64,000 nt of DNA from assembly GCF_016865425.1 (NCBI RefSeq), contig NZ_AP023355.1, positions 2,416,198 through 2,480,197 on the forward strand. The letters are read 5' to 3'. Shown here piece by piece: positions 49,843 through 60,174 of this stretch. Position numbers and translations under genes: made by a program. The notes beneath the pieces were generated by a model. That model saw nothing but the letters and a program-made list of their open reading frames with translations, was not told the origin of the DNA and did not search any database. Source of the DNA: Actinocatenispora thailandica. GTDB taxonomy: Bacteria; Actinomycetota; Actinomycetes; Mycobacteriales; Micromonosporaceae. Numbering within the stretch: position 1 is the first letter of the stretch; each line of letters starts with the position of its first letter.

Positions 49843-51453
49843 ATGGGATCGCCCGCCGACGAGTTCCACCTGTTCGACACGACACTGCGGGACGGGGCGC
49901 AACGCGAGGGCATCAGCTACTCGGTCACCGACAAGCTGGCCGTCGCCCGGCTGCTGGACGAGCTCGGAGTCGGTTTCATCGAGGGCGGCTGGCCGGGCGC
50001 GATGCCCAAGGACACCGAGTTCTTCGCCCGGGCCCGTACCGAGCTGTCGTTGCGGCACGCGCAGCTCGTCGCGTTCGGATCGACGCGCAAGGCCGGCGTC
50101 GCGGTCGCCGACGACAAGCAGGTACGCGCCCTGCTCGACGCGCAGACCGGCACCGTGTGCCTGGTCGCCAAGGCCGACGTCCGGCACGTCGAACGGGCGC
50201 TGCGCACCACCCGCGAGGAGAACCTCGCGATGATCGCCGACTCGGTGCGCTACCTCACCGAGCACGGCCGACGCGTCTTCCTGGACTGCGAGCACTTCTT
50301 CGACGGGTACCGCTACGACCCCGACTACGGCCTGTCGGTGGTCCGCACCGCGCTGGACGCCGGCGCCGACGTGGTGGTGCTGTGCGACACCAACGGCGGC
50401 GGCCTGCCCTCCAGCGTGTACCGCACCGTCAGCGAGCTGCGCGGCAAGCTCGGCGGCGAGCCCCGGCTGGGCATGCACGCGCAGAACGACACCGCCTGCG
50501 CGGTGGCCAACACCATCGCCGCGGTCGAGGCCGGCGCGATGCACGTGCAGGGCACCGCGAACGGCTACGGCGAGCGGCCCGGCAACGCGGACATCTTCGC
50601 CGTGATCGGCAACCTCACCACCAAGCTCGGGCGCCAGGTCCTGCCGGACGGGTGCCTGGAGACGATGGTGCGCGTCTCGCATGCCATCGCCGAGATCGCC
50701 AACATCGCCCCCGACACCCACCAGGCCTACGTCGGGGCCAGCGCCTTCGCCCACAAGGCTGGGTTGCACGCGAGCGCGATCAAGGTGGACCCGGATCTGT
50801 ACAACCACGTCGATCCGGCCATCGTCGGCAACGACATGCGCATCCTCGTCACCGAGATGGCCGGTCGGGCCAGCGTCGAGCTCAAGAGCCGTGAGCTCGG
50901 CCTGGACCTGACCGGCCACCCGGAGGTGCTGTCCGCGGTCACCGAACAGGTCAAGCGGCGCGAGGCGGAGGGCTGGTCGTACGAGGCGGCGGACGCGTCC
51001 TTCGAGCTGCTGGTGCGCGGCGAACTCGCCGACACCCCGGTCACCGCGTTCACGCTGGAGTCGTACCGGGTGATCGTGGAGCACCGGGAGGACGGCGCGG
51101 TGGTCAGCGAGGCGACCGTGAAGGTGCGGGTGCGCGGCGAGCGGGTGATCGCCACCGGTGAGGGCAACGGCCCGGTCAACGCGCTGGACGCGGCGCTGCG
51201 GGCGGCGCTGGTCCGGCACTACCCGCATCTGTCCACAGTGGATCTCCTGGACTACAAGGTACGCATCCTGGAGGGCAGCCACGGCACCGGCGCGGTGACC
51301 CGGGTCCTGGTCGACTCCGGTGACGAGCAGCGCGGCTGGACCACCGTCGGCGTGCACGAGAACGTGGTCGAGGCGAGCTGGCGCGCCCTGGTGGACGCCC
51401 TGACCTACGGCGTCCGGGCCACCGCCCCGGCCCCGGTACCGGCCACCCGTTGA
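49843..51453 (+). CDS. cimA: (R)-citramalate synthase
   Basis: A 536-residue DRE-TIM metallolyase that condenses acetyl-CoA and pyruvate, giving an isoleucine route independent of threonine deaminase. The FDTTLRDGAQREG start contains the DRE metal/catalytic motif, HAQNDTACAVANT the metal-binding His, and GTANGYGERPGNAD the catalytic Glu loop. The C-terminal LeuA-like dimer/regulatory domain (about 410-530: LESYRVIVEHREDGAVVSEATVKV) binds the feedback inhibitor. The sequence type is the CimA/2-isopropylmalate-synthase-like group (TIGR00977-like) rather than LeuA. ATG 49843 has GAGAGG 9 nt upstream. LeuB and IlvCDE in this window continue the pathway. Confidence 0.93.
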   Translation: MGSPADEFHLFDTTLRDGAQREGISYSVTDKLAVARLLDELGVGFIEGGWPGAMPKDTEFFARARTELSLRHAQLVAFGSTRKAGVAVADDKQVRALLDAQTGTVCLVAKADVRHVERALRTTREENLAMIADSVRYLTEHGRRVFLDCEHFFDGYRYDPDYGLSVVRTALDAGADVVVLCDTNGGGLPSSVYRTVSELRGKLGGEPRLGMHAQNDTACAVANTIAAVEAGAMHVQGTANGYGERPGNADIFAVIGNLTTKLGRQVLPDGCLETMVRVSHAIAEIANIAPDTHQAYVGASAFAHKAGLHASAIKVDPDLYNHVDPAIVGNDMRILVTEMAGRASVELKSRELGLDLTGHPEVLSAVTEQVKRREAEGWSYEAADASFELLVRGELADTPVTAFTLESYRVIVEHREDGAVVSEATVKVRVRGERVIATGEGNGPVNALDAALRAALVRHYPHLSTVDLLDYKVRILEGSHGTGAVTRVLVDSGDEQRGWTTVGVHENVVEASWRALVDALTYGVRATAPAPVPATR

Positions 51454-51530
51454 CCGCCGGTCGCCCCGGCCTCGTGGGGTCGGGGCGACCGGCGGCCCGG
51501 CGAATGGGCCGGTGCCGGCGTCCGGGCCGG

Positions 51531-52313
51531 TCAGCGCGTGTCGCGCCGGCCGAACACCACCGCGGCGGCGGCCAGCGGGAGCACGATCCAGGCCGCCATC
51601 GCCAGCCCGGCACCCCAGGGCGGCAACAGCGCGCCGTACACCGAGTGGTCGTTGCCGACGCCGGCGAGCTGGCCGGGCAGTGCGTCCGGCACGATCGACC
51701 CGATCCGGCCGTGCCAGGGCTGCGGCAGCAGGTTCGCCACGATCGGCAGGATGTACCACAGCAGTACCAGGACCGGGATGGTGCCCGCGGCCGACCGGGT
51801 CACGGTTCCCAGCGACAGCCCCAACAGCGCGAACAGCAGGACGGTCAGCCCCTGCGCGACGAGCAGCGGCGCCTGCTCGGCGAAGCCGCGGGAGTCCAGC
51901 AGCAGCGTCCGGTCGCCGACGATGCCGTGGCTGATCGCGTACCCGCAGAACACGGCCGCCTCGCCGGCGACCAGGCCGATGCCGGCGATCGCCGCGGCCT
52001 TCGCGGCGAACAGCCGGCCCCGCCGGGGCACCGCGGCCAGGCTGGCCCGGATCGTGCCGCTGCGGTACTCGCCGGTGATCGCGAGGGTGCCGAGCACCCC
52101 GGCCAGCAGCTCGGTCATGCTGCCGACCAGCCCGGCCACCGGCGCCACGCTGATGTGCGCCCGCATGCTCGGGTCGGCCCCGTCGTACACGGTGACGAGG
52201 TAGCCGCACAGCGCGGCGGCGCCGGCCAGACCGGCGACCACCACCGCGAGCAGGGCGTACGTGGAGCGCAACGAGCGGATCTTCAACCACTCGGCGGACA
52301 GCGCGGCGATCAT
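51531..52313 (-). CDS. ABC-2-type transporter permease
   Basis: A 260-residue membrane protein with six predicted membrane segments, starting MIAALSAEWLKIRSLRSTYALLAVVVAG as in ABC-2 permeases (NatB/'ABC transporter permease' type). TGEYRSGTIRASLAAVPRRGRLFAAK is the conserved coupling segment. It overlaps the ATPase stop by 4 nt (ATGA), so the two form an exporter. Substrate unknown; the divergent two-component genes may regulate it. Confidence 0.9.
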   Translation of the reverse strand: MIAALSAEWLKIRSLRSTYALLAVVVAGLAGAAALCGYLVTVYDGADPSMRAHISVAPVAGLVGSMTELLAGVLGTLAITGEYRSGTIRASLAAVPRRGRLFAAKAAAIAGIGLVAGEAAVFCGYAISHGIVGDRTLLLDSRGFAEQAPLLVAQGLTVLLFALLGLSLGTVTRSAAGTIPVLVLLWYILPIVANLLPQPWHGRIGSIVPDALPGQLAGVGNDHSVYGALLPPWGAGLAMAAWIVLPLAAAAVVFGRRDTR

Positions 52314-53473
52314 CGGGTTTCCCTTTCCGGCGACGGGGTGTCGGTACCGGCCGGCGTCACGGCACCGTCGGCGGGGCCCGAAGGCGTCCGGGCCGGTACC
52401 GCTCGGCCCGGTTCGGTCGGGGTCGGTTCCGCCCGACTCGGTGCGGCCGGGGCCGGTACCGCGCGGCCCGGTGCGGTCGGGGCCGGTACCGCCCGGCCCG
52501 GTGCGGTCGGGGCTGGTTCCGGCCGGTTCGGCGGCGCGACCGCCGGGCGCGGCGCACTACCGCCTCGCAGCGGGGTGGCGCCGCCGAACTGGACCGACTC
52601 GGCGGTCAGCCGCAGGTACGCCTCCTCCAGCGAGGCGTCCCGGCGGGACACGCCGTGCAGCGGCAGGCGCTGCGCGGCCGCCAGATCACCGATCGCGGAC
52701 TCGGACAGCCCGCTGACCGCGAGCTGCCCGTCGGGCTGGGTGGCGACCGTGGCGCCGGCCCGGACCAGTACCGCTGCCAGCTCGGCACCGCGCGGGGTGC
52801 GCACCAGCACGGCCCCGGAGTAGCGCTCGGTCAGTTCGGTGACGGTGGTGTCGGCGAGCAGCCGACCCCTGCCGAGGATGATCACCCGGTCCGCGGTCAG
52901 CTGCATCTCGCTCATCAGGTGGCTGGACAGCAGCACCGTGCGACCCTCGGCGGCCAGTCCGCGCAGCAGTTCCCGGATCCACCGCACGCCGTCCGGATCC
53001 AGCCCGTTCACCGGCTCGTCCAGGACCAGTACGGGCGGGTCACCGAGCAGCGCGACGGCGAGGCCGAGCCGCTGCTTCATCCCCAGCGAGAAGCCACCGA
53101 CCCGGCGCCGGGCGACCTGCGAGAGCCCGACCCGGTCCAGCGCCGCGTCGACCGCGGTGACCGGGATCCGGTTGGTACGGGCCAGCCAGCGCAGGTGGTT
53201 GCGGGCGGTCCGGCCGCCGTGCACCGCGGTGGCGTCCAGCAGCGCGCCGACCTCGCGCAGTGGCCGGTCGATCGTCGCGTACCGGCGGCCGGCGATCAGC
53301 GCGGCGCCGCGGGTCGGCGCGTCCAATCCGAGCAGGATGCGCATCGTGGTGGACTTGCCGGCCCCGTTGGGGCCGAGGAAACCGGTGACGATGCCGGGTT
53401 CGACGGTGCACGTCAGGTCGTCCACCGCGACGGTCCGGCCGTACCGTTTGGTCAGCTGCCTCAGCTCGATCAT
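52310..53473 (-). CDS. ABC transporter ATP-binding protein with repeat-rich C-terminal tail
   Basis: A 387-residue ATPase. Walker A GPNGAGKST (about 35-43), signature FSLGMKQRLGLA (about 134), Walker B VLVLDEPVNGLDP (about 152-164) and H-loop LSSHLMSEMQ are all present. Residues about 310-387 are a Pro/Ala/Thr-rich tail built from 10-residue repeats (APTAPGRAVP), not part of the normal fold. ATG 53473 follows GAGG; an upstream 10-codon frame (ATG 53502) ends on it as ATGA. Pairs with the permease above to export an unknown substrate. Confidence 0.92.
   Translation of the reverse strand: MIELRQLTKRYGRTVAVDDLTCTVEPGIVTGFLGPNGAGKSTTMRILLGLDAPTRGAALIAGRRYATIDRPLREVGALLDATAVHGGRTARNHLRWLARTNRIPVTAVDAALDRVGLSQVARRRVGGFSLGMKQRLGLAVALLGDPPVLVLDEPVNGLDPDGVRWIRELLRGLAAEGRTVLLSSHLMSEMQLTADRVIILGRGRLLADTTVTELTERYSGAVLVRTPRGAELAAVLVRAGATVATQPDGQLAVSGLSESAIGDLAAAQRLPLHGVSRRDASLEEAYLRLTAESVQFGGATPLRGGSAPRPAVAPPNRPEPAPTAPGRAVPAPTAPGRAVPAPAAPSRAEPTPTEPGRAVPARTPSGPADGAVTPAGTDTPSPERETR
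52391..52530. repeat. 30-bp tandem repeat in the ABC ATPase tail
   Basis: Five imperfect 30-bp units start at 52391, 52421, 52451, 52481 and 52511 (ggccggtaccgcncggcccg type) and encode the APTAPGRAVP-like tail. Confidence 0.8.
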
Positions 53474-53668
53474 GTCCGCACCTCGGCGGTTCGCGTCGTC
53501 ATGGCGACAGGGTGCGGGGCCGGCCAGTTCCGGCGCGTCTGGCCACGGTCCGGACTTCGGCCGGAGCCGGGGTCCAGCGCGCGACCGGTGCTCGGCGGGT
53601 TCTCCGACCGAGGGCCGACGGACCGTGGTCGGAGGCGCACCGGCCGACCGGCCGGCTACCGTCGAGCG

Positions 53669-54984
53669 GTGCAGGACGGCAGGTGGCGGTTGACCCCACG
53701 GCAGCTGACCGGGATCGACGCGGTGCTCGCCGCCGGCGTGCTCGCCGCGGACGCGGTGCCCACGCTGGTGGTCGGCCACGCGGGTGGCTGGTCGTTGCTG
53801 GCGACGCTGCCGGCGGTGCCCGGCGCCGCGGCGTTGCTGGGCCGGCGGCGCTGGCCGGGCCCGGCGCTGGTGGCCGCGCTGCTGGCGATCGTGCTGGGCG
53901 CCGCGGCCGGTACCCTCTCGCCGTACACGCTGCTGCCCGCCGCGTGCGCCCTCTACACGGTCGCCGTCACCCAGCCGCGCCGCCGCTGGGTGCCCACCGT
54001 CGCGATCGGCGTGCTGAGCGGTGTCGGGCTGCTCGCGATGACCGCCGCCGGGCCCACCGCCGGCTCCTCGGCGGCCGGTACCGACCGGTCGCTGGCCATG
54101 CTGGTGTTCGGGCTGGTGCTGCTCGGCTGCTCGTGGACGCTGGGCCGGGCGGTGGCCGACCGCCGGGAGTACGCGGCGCGGTGGGCCCAGCAGCGCGCCG
54201 AGCGGGCGGTCGCCGAGGAACGGCTGCGGCTGGCCCGGGAGATGCACGACGTCGTCGCGCACGCGCTCGGCGTCATCGCGGTCAAGGCCGGGGTGGCGAA
54301 CCATGTGGTCCGGCAGCGCCCGGCCGAGGCGCACGACGCGCTCGCGGTCATCGAGACCACCAGCCGGCAGGCGCTGACGGAGATGCGGCACCTGCTCGGC
54401 GTGCTGCGTGACGGCGAGCCGGGCGAGCTGGCGCCCGCGCCCGGCCTGCCCGGGCTGGGCGAGCTGGTGGACCGCGCGGCGGTGGTCGGCGTGCCGGTCG
54501 AGCTGTCGGTACGCGGCGCCGAGCTGGTCCCGGACGGCCTCGGCGTTTCGGTGTACCGGATCGTGCAGGAGTCGGTGACCAACGTGGTCAAGCACGCCGC
54601 GCCGGCGACCTGCCGGGTCCGGGTGACCGGTACCGACACCCTGGTGCGGATCGAGGTCACCGACGACGGCGGGGCGGCTGCGCCGCGAGGGCGCGCCGAG
54701 GCGACAGCCGGCGTGGCGCCCGGACCGGCCGGCGGGTGCCCCGAGGCGACCGCCGGCGGTCGCGCCGACGCGGCCCCGGCCGCGGCCGGGCCGACGTGTT
54801 CGCCGGGGTGGCACGCGGACCGGGCGACGGCGAGGCCGGCGACCGGATGCTGCCCGAGATCGGGCACGGGTTGATCGGGATGCGGGAGCGGGTCGCGGCG
54901 TACGGTGGCACGTTCACCGCCGGACCGCGCCCGGCCGGCGGCTTCGCGGTCCGCGCGACCCTGCCGTACCGGGGTGCCTCGTGA
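53669..54984 (+). CDS. NarL-type sensor histidine kinase (one-base frame correction needed)
   Basis: From GTG 53669: four or five membrane segments (residues about 15-150), a coiled stretch, then the HisKA_3 dimerisation helix with phospho-acceptor His in [21 protein letters not shown] (about 192). The ATPase domain follows: [15 protein letters not shown] is the N box and VTDDGG the first G motif. The frame then shifts; the lost part [21 protein letters not shown]... to PYRGAS resumes in another frame to 54984. Adding one G at 54788-54790 restores 438 residues ending on the response-regulator start (GTGA). The lid region between VTDDGG and [11 protein letters not shown] is swollen to about 60 Ala/Gly/Pro-rich residues. 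Confidence 0.82.
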
Positions 54985-55682
54985 CCGCGCCGTCCGGAAC
55001 CGCCGCGACGACCTCGGTCCTGATCGCCGACGACCAGGCGTTGCTGCGCGGTTCGTTCCGGGTACTGGTGGACACCGCGGACGGCTTGCGCGCCGTCGGC
55101 GAGGCAGCGGACGGCGCCGAGGCGGTGACGCAGGCCACCCGGTTGCGGCCGGACGTGGTGCTGATGGACGTCCGGATGCCCGGCACCGACGGCATCGAGG
55201 CGACCCGCCGGATCTGTGCCGAGCTACCCGAGACCCGGGTGTTGATCCTGACCATGTTCGACCTCGACGAGTACGTGTACGCGGCGCTGCGCGCCGGTGC
55301 CAGCGGCTTCCTGCTCAAGGACACCCCGCCGGCCGATCTGCTCACCGGGATCCGGGTCGTCGCGGCCGGCGAGGCGCTGCTCGCACCGAGCGTGACCCGG
55401 CGGTTGCTCGCCGAGTTCGCCGCCCGGCCGGCCCCGGCCGGCACCACCGGGATCTCCGGCCGGGCCGCGCTGGCCGGCGTCACCGACCGCGAGCGCGAGG
55501 TGCTCACGCTGGTCGGGCGCGGCCTGTCCAACACCGAGATCGCCGACCACCTGCACCTGAGCCACGGCACCGTCAAGTCGCACATCGGCCGGCTGCTGGC
55601 CAAACTCGCCGCCCGGGACCGCGCCCAGCTCGTCATCGCCGCGTACGAGGCGGGTCTGGTCGGTACCCGCTCCGGACGGTGA
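54981..55682 (+). CDS. NarL/LuxR-type response regulator
   Basis: A 233-residue two-component regulator. Receiver domain with Asp pair [14 protein letters not shown], phospho-Asp in [13 protein letters not shown] (about 60) and Lys in [13 protein letters not shown]-terminal Ger[54 protein letters not shown]-like at about 170-220. GTG 54981 overlaps the kinase stop. It probably controls the divergent ABC exporter genes. Confidence 0.95.
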   Translation: MTAPSGTAATTSVLIADDQALLRGSFRVLVDTADGLRAVGEAADGAEAVTQATRLRPDVVLMDVRMPGTDGIEATRRICAELPETRVLILTMFDLDEYVYAALRAGASGFLLKDTPPADLLTGIRVVAAGEALLAPSVTRRLLAEFAARPAPAGTTGISGRAALAGVTDREREVLTLVGRGLSNTEIADHLHLSHGTVKSHIGRLLAKLAARDRAQLVIAAYEAGLVGTRSGR

Positions 55683-55824
55683 GCCGACGCCGATCGTGCG
55701 GCCGTGGCCGCCGCGTCGATCACGTGGTCGGGCCGGCGGGTGGCAACGTCGGCCGCGGCTCCAGGATCGGCGCGGTGGCGGGCGCGACCCAGGGTCGAAG
55801 CGGCTGGCCCGCGGCCGGGACGAG

Positions 55825-56676
55825 TCAGGCGAGCAGGTGGTCGCAGGCGGCGATCAGGCGCTGCCGCAGTGGCGCGGCCCGTTCGGCCATCGCGCGCTGC
55901 GCCGCGGCGTACTCGGCGCGCCCGGCGGGCGTCTCGATCGGGATCGGCCGGTAGCCGAGCGCGCTCAGGTCGTACGGCGAGGCGCGCATGTCGATCTCTC
56001 GGACCTGCCGGGCCAGCGCGAAGCAGTCCGCCACCAGGTCGCTGCCGACCAGCGGGGACAGCTTGTAGGCCCACTTGTACAGGTCCATCGTCGCGTGCAG
56101 GCAGCCCGGCTGCTCCAGCTCCGGCTGGCGCTCGCGGGTGGGTTGCAGCACGTTGAGCGGCCGGGCCGGCTCGGTGAAGAACCGGAACGCGTCGAAGTGG
56201 CTGCACCGTACGCCCCGATCGGCGACCACCCGGTCGGTGTCGGCCGACGACAGCCGCAGCGGCCACGCCGCGTGCCGCAGTTGCTCGGGCGTCTGCCGGT
56301 ACACCATGGCCCACTCGTGCAGGCCGAAGCAGCCGAACTGGGCCGGCCGCCCCGCGGTGCGGACCAGCAGGTCACGGACCCAGGCGACGGTGTCGCTGCG
56401 GCGGGCGAGCAGCGGCGAGGTGGCCAGCGTGGCGCCACCGTCGACCGGCACGTACCGCTCGCCGAACTCGGCCGGGTCGGCGCCGGCGAGCACGATCCCG
56501 GCACCCGGGTGCCAACGGCGCAGCTGGGCCGGCCGGTGCGAGTAGTACGTGAAAAGGAAGTCCTGCACCGGGTGCCGCTGCCCGTCGCGGCGCCGGGCCA
56601 GGTGCGGTCGGATCCAGCCGTCCACCCGCCGCTCGTGGTCGCTTCGACGGCGCCGCCACTCCGGTTCGGCCAGCAC
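55825..56676 (-). CDS. Conserved protein, often annotated 3-methyladenine DNA glycosylase
   Basis: About 283 residues from GTG 56676 (VLAEPEWRRRRSDHERRVDGW). The block HPVQDFLFTYYSHRPAQLRRWHPG is the hallmark of an actinomycete family that databases call '3-methyladenine DNA glycosylase', though no helix-hairpin-helix or Mpg-type active site is evident, so the label should be doubted. HEWAMVYRQ, RCSHFDAFRFFT and CLHATMDLYKWAYKLSPL are other conserved blocks rich in His, Asp and Glu. The frame extends to ATG 56892 with 72 low-complexity residues and GGAGG only 1 nt upstream; I regard this extension as less likely. Confidence 0.72.
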   Translation of the reverse strand: MLAEPEWRRRRSDHERRVDGWIRPHLARRRDGQRHPVQDFLFTYYSHRPAQLRRWHPGAGIVLAGADPAEFGERYVPVDGGATLATSPLLARRSDTVAWVRDLLVRTAGRPAQFGCFGLHEWAMVYRQTPEQLRHAAWPLRLSSADTDRVVADRGVRCSHFDAFRFFTEPARPLNVLQPTRERQPELEQPGCLHATMDLYKWAYKLSPLVGSDLVADCFALARQVREIDMRASPYDLSALGYRPIPIETPAGRAEYAAAQRAMAERAAPLRQRLIAACDHLLA

Positions 56677-57047
56677 CCGGCACCGGCCCGTGAGGTCGCC
56701 ACCTGGCGCCGCGCCGGCCACGGCGCCACGCCGGCTCGCGCCCCGCTCGCCCGGGCTGCGCTGGTCGGCGGCGTGTTGGTCCGCGCCGGGTGGGTCGGGC
56801 TGGTTCGCGCCAGGGCCGGCGGCGGACGCCGCCGTGACGGCGCCGGTGCCGGACGGCGCCGCGCCGGTGCACACGCTCGGCGGTACGGACATGCCTCCAG
56901 TCTGCCAGCGGCCGTGTGCCGGCAGCCGGCGGCGGAGTGCGTTATCCCGTCGACGCCGGGGCGTCGCGGAACGTTAGATTCTTCCCAGAGGCAATTCGTG
57001 CCGCCGCCGAATCGATCGGTGGTGGTCGGCGACGGGAAGGTTGTGTT

Positions 57048-57836
57048 GTGCGCATCGCACGGTTCGCCCACGGTGGCGGCATGTCGTTCGGGGTGGTCGA
57101 GGGCGACCCCGGAGCGGGGACGGAAGGTCTGACCGTCGCCCAGATCGAGGGGCTGCCGTTCGGCCGGGTGCAGACCACCGGACAGCGGTGGGCCGTGGAC
57201 GACGTGCGGCTGCTGTCACCGATCCTGCCGAGCAAGGTGGTCTGCATCGGCCGCAACTACGCCGCGCACGCCGCCGAGCACCAGGCCGAGGTGCCGACCG
57301 AGCCGCTGCTGTTCCTCAAGCCGTCCACCTCGGTGGTCGGCCCCGGCGACCCGATCCGGCTGCCCACCCAGTCCAAGCAGGTCGAGCACGAGGCGGAGCT
57401 GGCCGTGGTGATCGGCATGACCGGGGCCCGCCGCCTCGACCGGGCCACCGCCCCGGCCGCGATCTTCGGGTACACCTGCGCCAACGACGTCACCGCACGC
57501 GACCTGCAGCGCAGCGACGGGCAGTGGACCCGGGCCAAGGGGTTCGACTCGTTCTGCCCGCTCGGCCCGTGGATCGACACCGACGCGGACGTCTCCGACG
57601 TCGAGGTGACCTGCACGGTCGGCGAACAGGTCCGCCAGCGCGGCCGTACCAAGGACCTGATCTTCGACATCCCGACCCTCGTCTCGTACGTGTCGCACGT
57701 GATGACGCTGCTGCCCGGTGACGTGATCCTCACCGGCACGCCGGCCGGTGTCGGACCGCTGACCGACGGCGACACGGTGACCGTTGCCATCGACGGCCTC
57801 GGCACCCTGAGCAACCCGGTGGTGAACCTTGACTGA
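57048..57836 (+). CDS. Fumarylacetoacetate hydrolase-family protein
   Basis: A 262-residue FAH-superfamily hydrolase/decarboxylase. The conserved core is complete: [48 protein letters not shown] (metal-binding Glu residues), [13 protein letters not shown] and [18 protein letters not shown] 57048 follows GGGAAGG. It overlaps gltX by 8 nt. FAH-family genes sit beside gltX in many actinobacteria, so the pairing is conserved, although no functional link is known. Substrate unassigned. Confidence 0.9.
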   Translation: MRIARFAHGGGMSFGVVEGDPGAGTEGLTVAQIEGLPFGRVQTTGQRWAVDDVRLLSPILPSKVVCIGRNYAAHAAEHQAEVPTEPLLFLKPSTSVVGPGDPIRLPTQSKQVEHEAELAVVIGMTGARRLDRATAPAAIFGYTCANDVTARDLQRSDGQWTRAKGFDSFCPLGPWIDTDADVSDVEVTCTVGEQVRQRGRTKDLIFDIPTLVSYVSHVMTLLPGDVILTGTPAGVGPLTDGDTVTVAIDGLGTLSNPVVNLD

Positions 57837-59355
57837 CCACGACCCCGCGCCGACCGGCGCCGGCTCGACCGGTGAGACGCCGACCGGCGCCGACGTCCGG
57901 GTGCGGTTCTGCCCGTCGCCGACCGGCACCCCGCACGTCGGGCTGATGCGCACCGGGCTGTTCAACTGGGCGTACGCGCGACACACCGGCGGCAAGCTGA
58001 TCTTCCGGATCGAGGACACCGACGCCGCACGCGACTCCGAGGAGAGCTACCGGATGCTCCTCGACGCGATGGCCTGGCTCGGCATGGACTACGACGAGGG
58101 CCCGGACATCGACGGGCCGTACGCGCCGTACCGGCAGAGCCAGCGCCGCGAGATCTACACCGACGTCGCGAAGCGGCTGCTCGAGGCGGGCTTCGCGTAC
58201 GAGTCGTTCTCCACCGCCGAGGAGGTCGAGGCCCGGCACGTCGCGGCCGGCCGCGACCCGAAGCTGGGGTACGACAACTTCGACCGGACCCTGACCGACG
58301 AGCAGAAGGCGGCCTTCCGGGCCGCGGGCCGGGTGCCGTCGCTGCGGCTGCGGATGCCCGACGAGGACCTCACCTGGGACGACGTGGTCCGCGGCGAGGT
58401 GACGTTCAAGGTCGGTTCGGTGCCCGACTTCGTCATCGTCCGCGGCACCGGCGACCCGCTGTACACGCTGGTCAACCCGGTCGACGACGCGCTGATGCGA
58501 ATCACCCACGTGCTGCGCGGCGAGGACCTGCTGCCGTCCACCCCGCGCCAGCTCGCGCTGTACCGGGCGCTCGTGGCGATCGGCGTCGCCGAGCGCACGC
58601 CGCGCTTCGGCCACCTGCCGTACGTGATGGGGGAGGGCAACAAGAAGCTGTCCAAGCGCGACCCCAAGAGCGACCTGTTCCAGTACCGCCGGGAGGGCTA
58701 CCTTCCCGAGGGCATGGTCAACTACCTGGCGCTGCTGGGCTGGTCGATCGCGCCGGACCGGGACGTGTTCAGCCCGGCCGAGCTGGTGGCGGCCTTCGAC
58801 GTGGCCGACGTCAACGTCAACCCGGCCCGGTTCGACGCCAAGAAGATGGCCGCGATCAACGCCGCACACGTCCGGCTGCTCACCCCGGACGACTTCGTCA
58901 CCCGGATCACGCCGTACCTGGTCGACGCCGGGCTGGTGACGCCGACCGACGCCGAGCGGCAGGTGATCGCCGCCGCGGCGCCGCTGATCCAGGAGCGGAT
59001 CACCACCCTGGGGCAGGCGCCGGACATGCTGCGGTTCCTGTTCACCCCGGAGCAGTCGTACGCGCCCGAGGAGGCCAGCGCGGCGAAGGCGCTCGGCGCG
59101 GACGCGGCACCGATCCTGGACGCGTCGATCGCCGCGCTCGACGGCCTCACCGACTGGCGTGCCGCCGACCTGGAAGAGGTGCTGAAGGCGGCACTGGTCG
59201 ACGGGCTGGGACTCAAGCCGCGCAAGGCGTTCGCACCGGTTCGGGTCGCGGTGACCGGCCGCACCGTGTCGCCACCGCTGTACGAGTCGATGGAGCTGCT
59301 GGGCCGGGACCGCTCGCTGTCCCGGCTCCGCGCTGCCCGCGCGAACCTGGGCTGA
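57829..59355 (+). CDS. gltX: Glutamyl-tRNA synthetase
   Basis: A 508-residue class I synthetase. The HIGH-equivalent motif is in [22 protein letters not shown], and the KMSKS-equivalent is [13 protein letters not shown]. The start is TTG 57829, overlapping the FAH gene end. The first 22 residues are a low-complexity lead before [11 protein letters not shown]. Because gatCAB is present and no glnS was seen, this enzyme is expected to be non-discriminating, charging tRNA-Gln with Glu for transamidation; both tRNA types are encoded 2.3 kb downstream. Confidence 0.95.
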   Translation: MTDHDPAPTGAGSTGETPTGADVRVRFCPSPTGTPHVGLMRTGLFNWAYARHTGGKLIFRIEDTDAARDSEESYRMLLDAMAWLGMDYDEGPDIDGPYAPYRQSQRREIYTDVAKRLLEAGFAYESFSTAEEVEARHVAAGRDPKLGYDNFDRTLTDEQKAAFRAAGRVPSLRLRMPDEDLTWDDVVRGEVTFKVGSVPDFVIVRGTGDPLYTLVNPVDDALMRITHVLRGEDLLPSTPRQLALYRALVAIGVAERTPRFGHLPYVMGEGNKKLSKRDPKSDLFQYRREGYLPEGMVNYLALLGWSIAPDRDVFSPAELVAAFDVADVNVNPARFDAKKMAAINAAHVRLLTPDDFVTRITPYLVDAGLVTPTDAERQVIAAAAPLIQERITTLGQAPDMLRFLFTPEQSYAPEEASAAKALGADAAPILDASIAALDGLTDWRAADLEEVLKAALVDGLGLKPRKAFAPVRVAVTGRTVSPPLYESMELLGRDRSLSRLRAARANLG

Positions 59356-59413
59356 CGTTCGCGGCCGGCCGGTGCACCCCGCACCGGCCGGCCGGATCCG
59401 GGAGGGTGACGCC

Positions 59414-60109
59414 GTGCGGGCGGTGCTGTTCGACATCGACGACACGCTGGTCGACTACTCGTCGGCCGAACGTGCCGGCATCCTCGACTACCTGGCCGAG
59501 CTGGGTGTGCCGGCCGCGGACCGGGCGGCCGCCGCGGACCGCTGGCATCTGGTGCAGGAGCAGGAGTTCGCCCGCTACCTGGCCGGTGAGTTGAGCTTCA
59601 CCGGCCAGCAGGAGGCCCGCGCGGTGGACATGGCCCGCTGGTTGGGCCGGCCGGCGCCGGCCGATCCAGCCGCCTGGTTTCGCGGCTACCGCCGTCATTA
59701 CCTCGCCGCGATGCGCCCGTTCGACGACGCGGCCGACTGCCTGCGCACCGTGTCCGCGGTCGCGGCGATCGGCGTGGTCAGCAACAACGACGAGGCACCT
59801 GCCCGGCACAAGCTTGCCCGTGCCGGGCTGCTGGACCGGTTGGCCTGCGTGGTCTGCGTCGACACCGCCGGCTGCGCGAAACCGGACCCGGAGATCTTCG
59901 AGTACGCCTGCCGGGCGCTCGCGGTGGCCCCGCACGAGGCCGCCTACGTCGGCGACAACCGCAGCACCGACGCGGAAGCCGCCCACGCCGCCGGCCTCAC
60001 CGGCGTCTGGTTGGACCGCCACGACACCGGGGTGGCCGCCGCCCCCGGCATCCGCCGCATCCGCACCCTGGCCGCGCTCCCGGCAGCGCTGGGCCTGCGC
60101 ATCCGCTGA
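59414..60109 (+). CDS. HAD-family hydrolase
   Basis: A 231-residue haloacid-dehalogenase-type phosphatase with all four motifs: FDIDDTLVD (I, residues about 6-14), GVVSNNDE (II), KPDPEIFEYACRAL (III) and YVGDNRSTDAEAAHAAGLTGVWLDR (IV). GTG 59414 has GGAGGG 7 nt upstream. Located 58 nt after gltX and probably cotranscribed. Substrate unknown. Confidence 0.9.
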   Translation: MRAVLFDIDDTLVDYSSAERAGILDYLAELGVPAADRAAAADRWHLVQEQEFARYLAGELSFTGQQEARAVDMARWLGRPAPADPAAWFRGYRRHYLAAMRPFDDAADCLRTVSAVAAIGVVSNNDEAPARHKLARAGLLDRLACVVCVDTAGCAKPDPEIFEYACRALAVAPHEAAYVGDNRSTDAEAAHAAGLTGVWLDRHDTGVAAAPGIRRIRTLAALPAALGLRIR

Positions 60110-60174
60110 CCAGACCCGTTGGCCGGCACCGAATCGGTCGGCGCGGCCGGACGGATGCCGATCGCGCGGGACCG

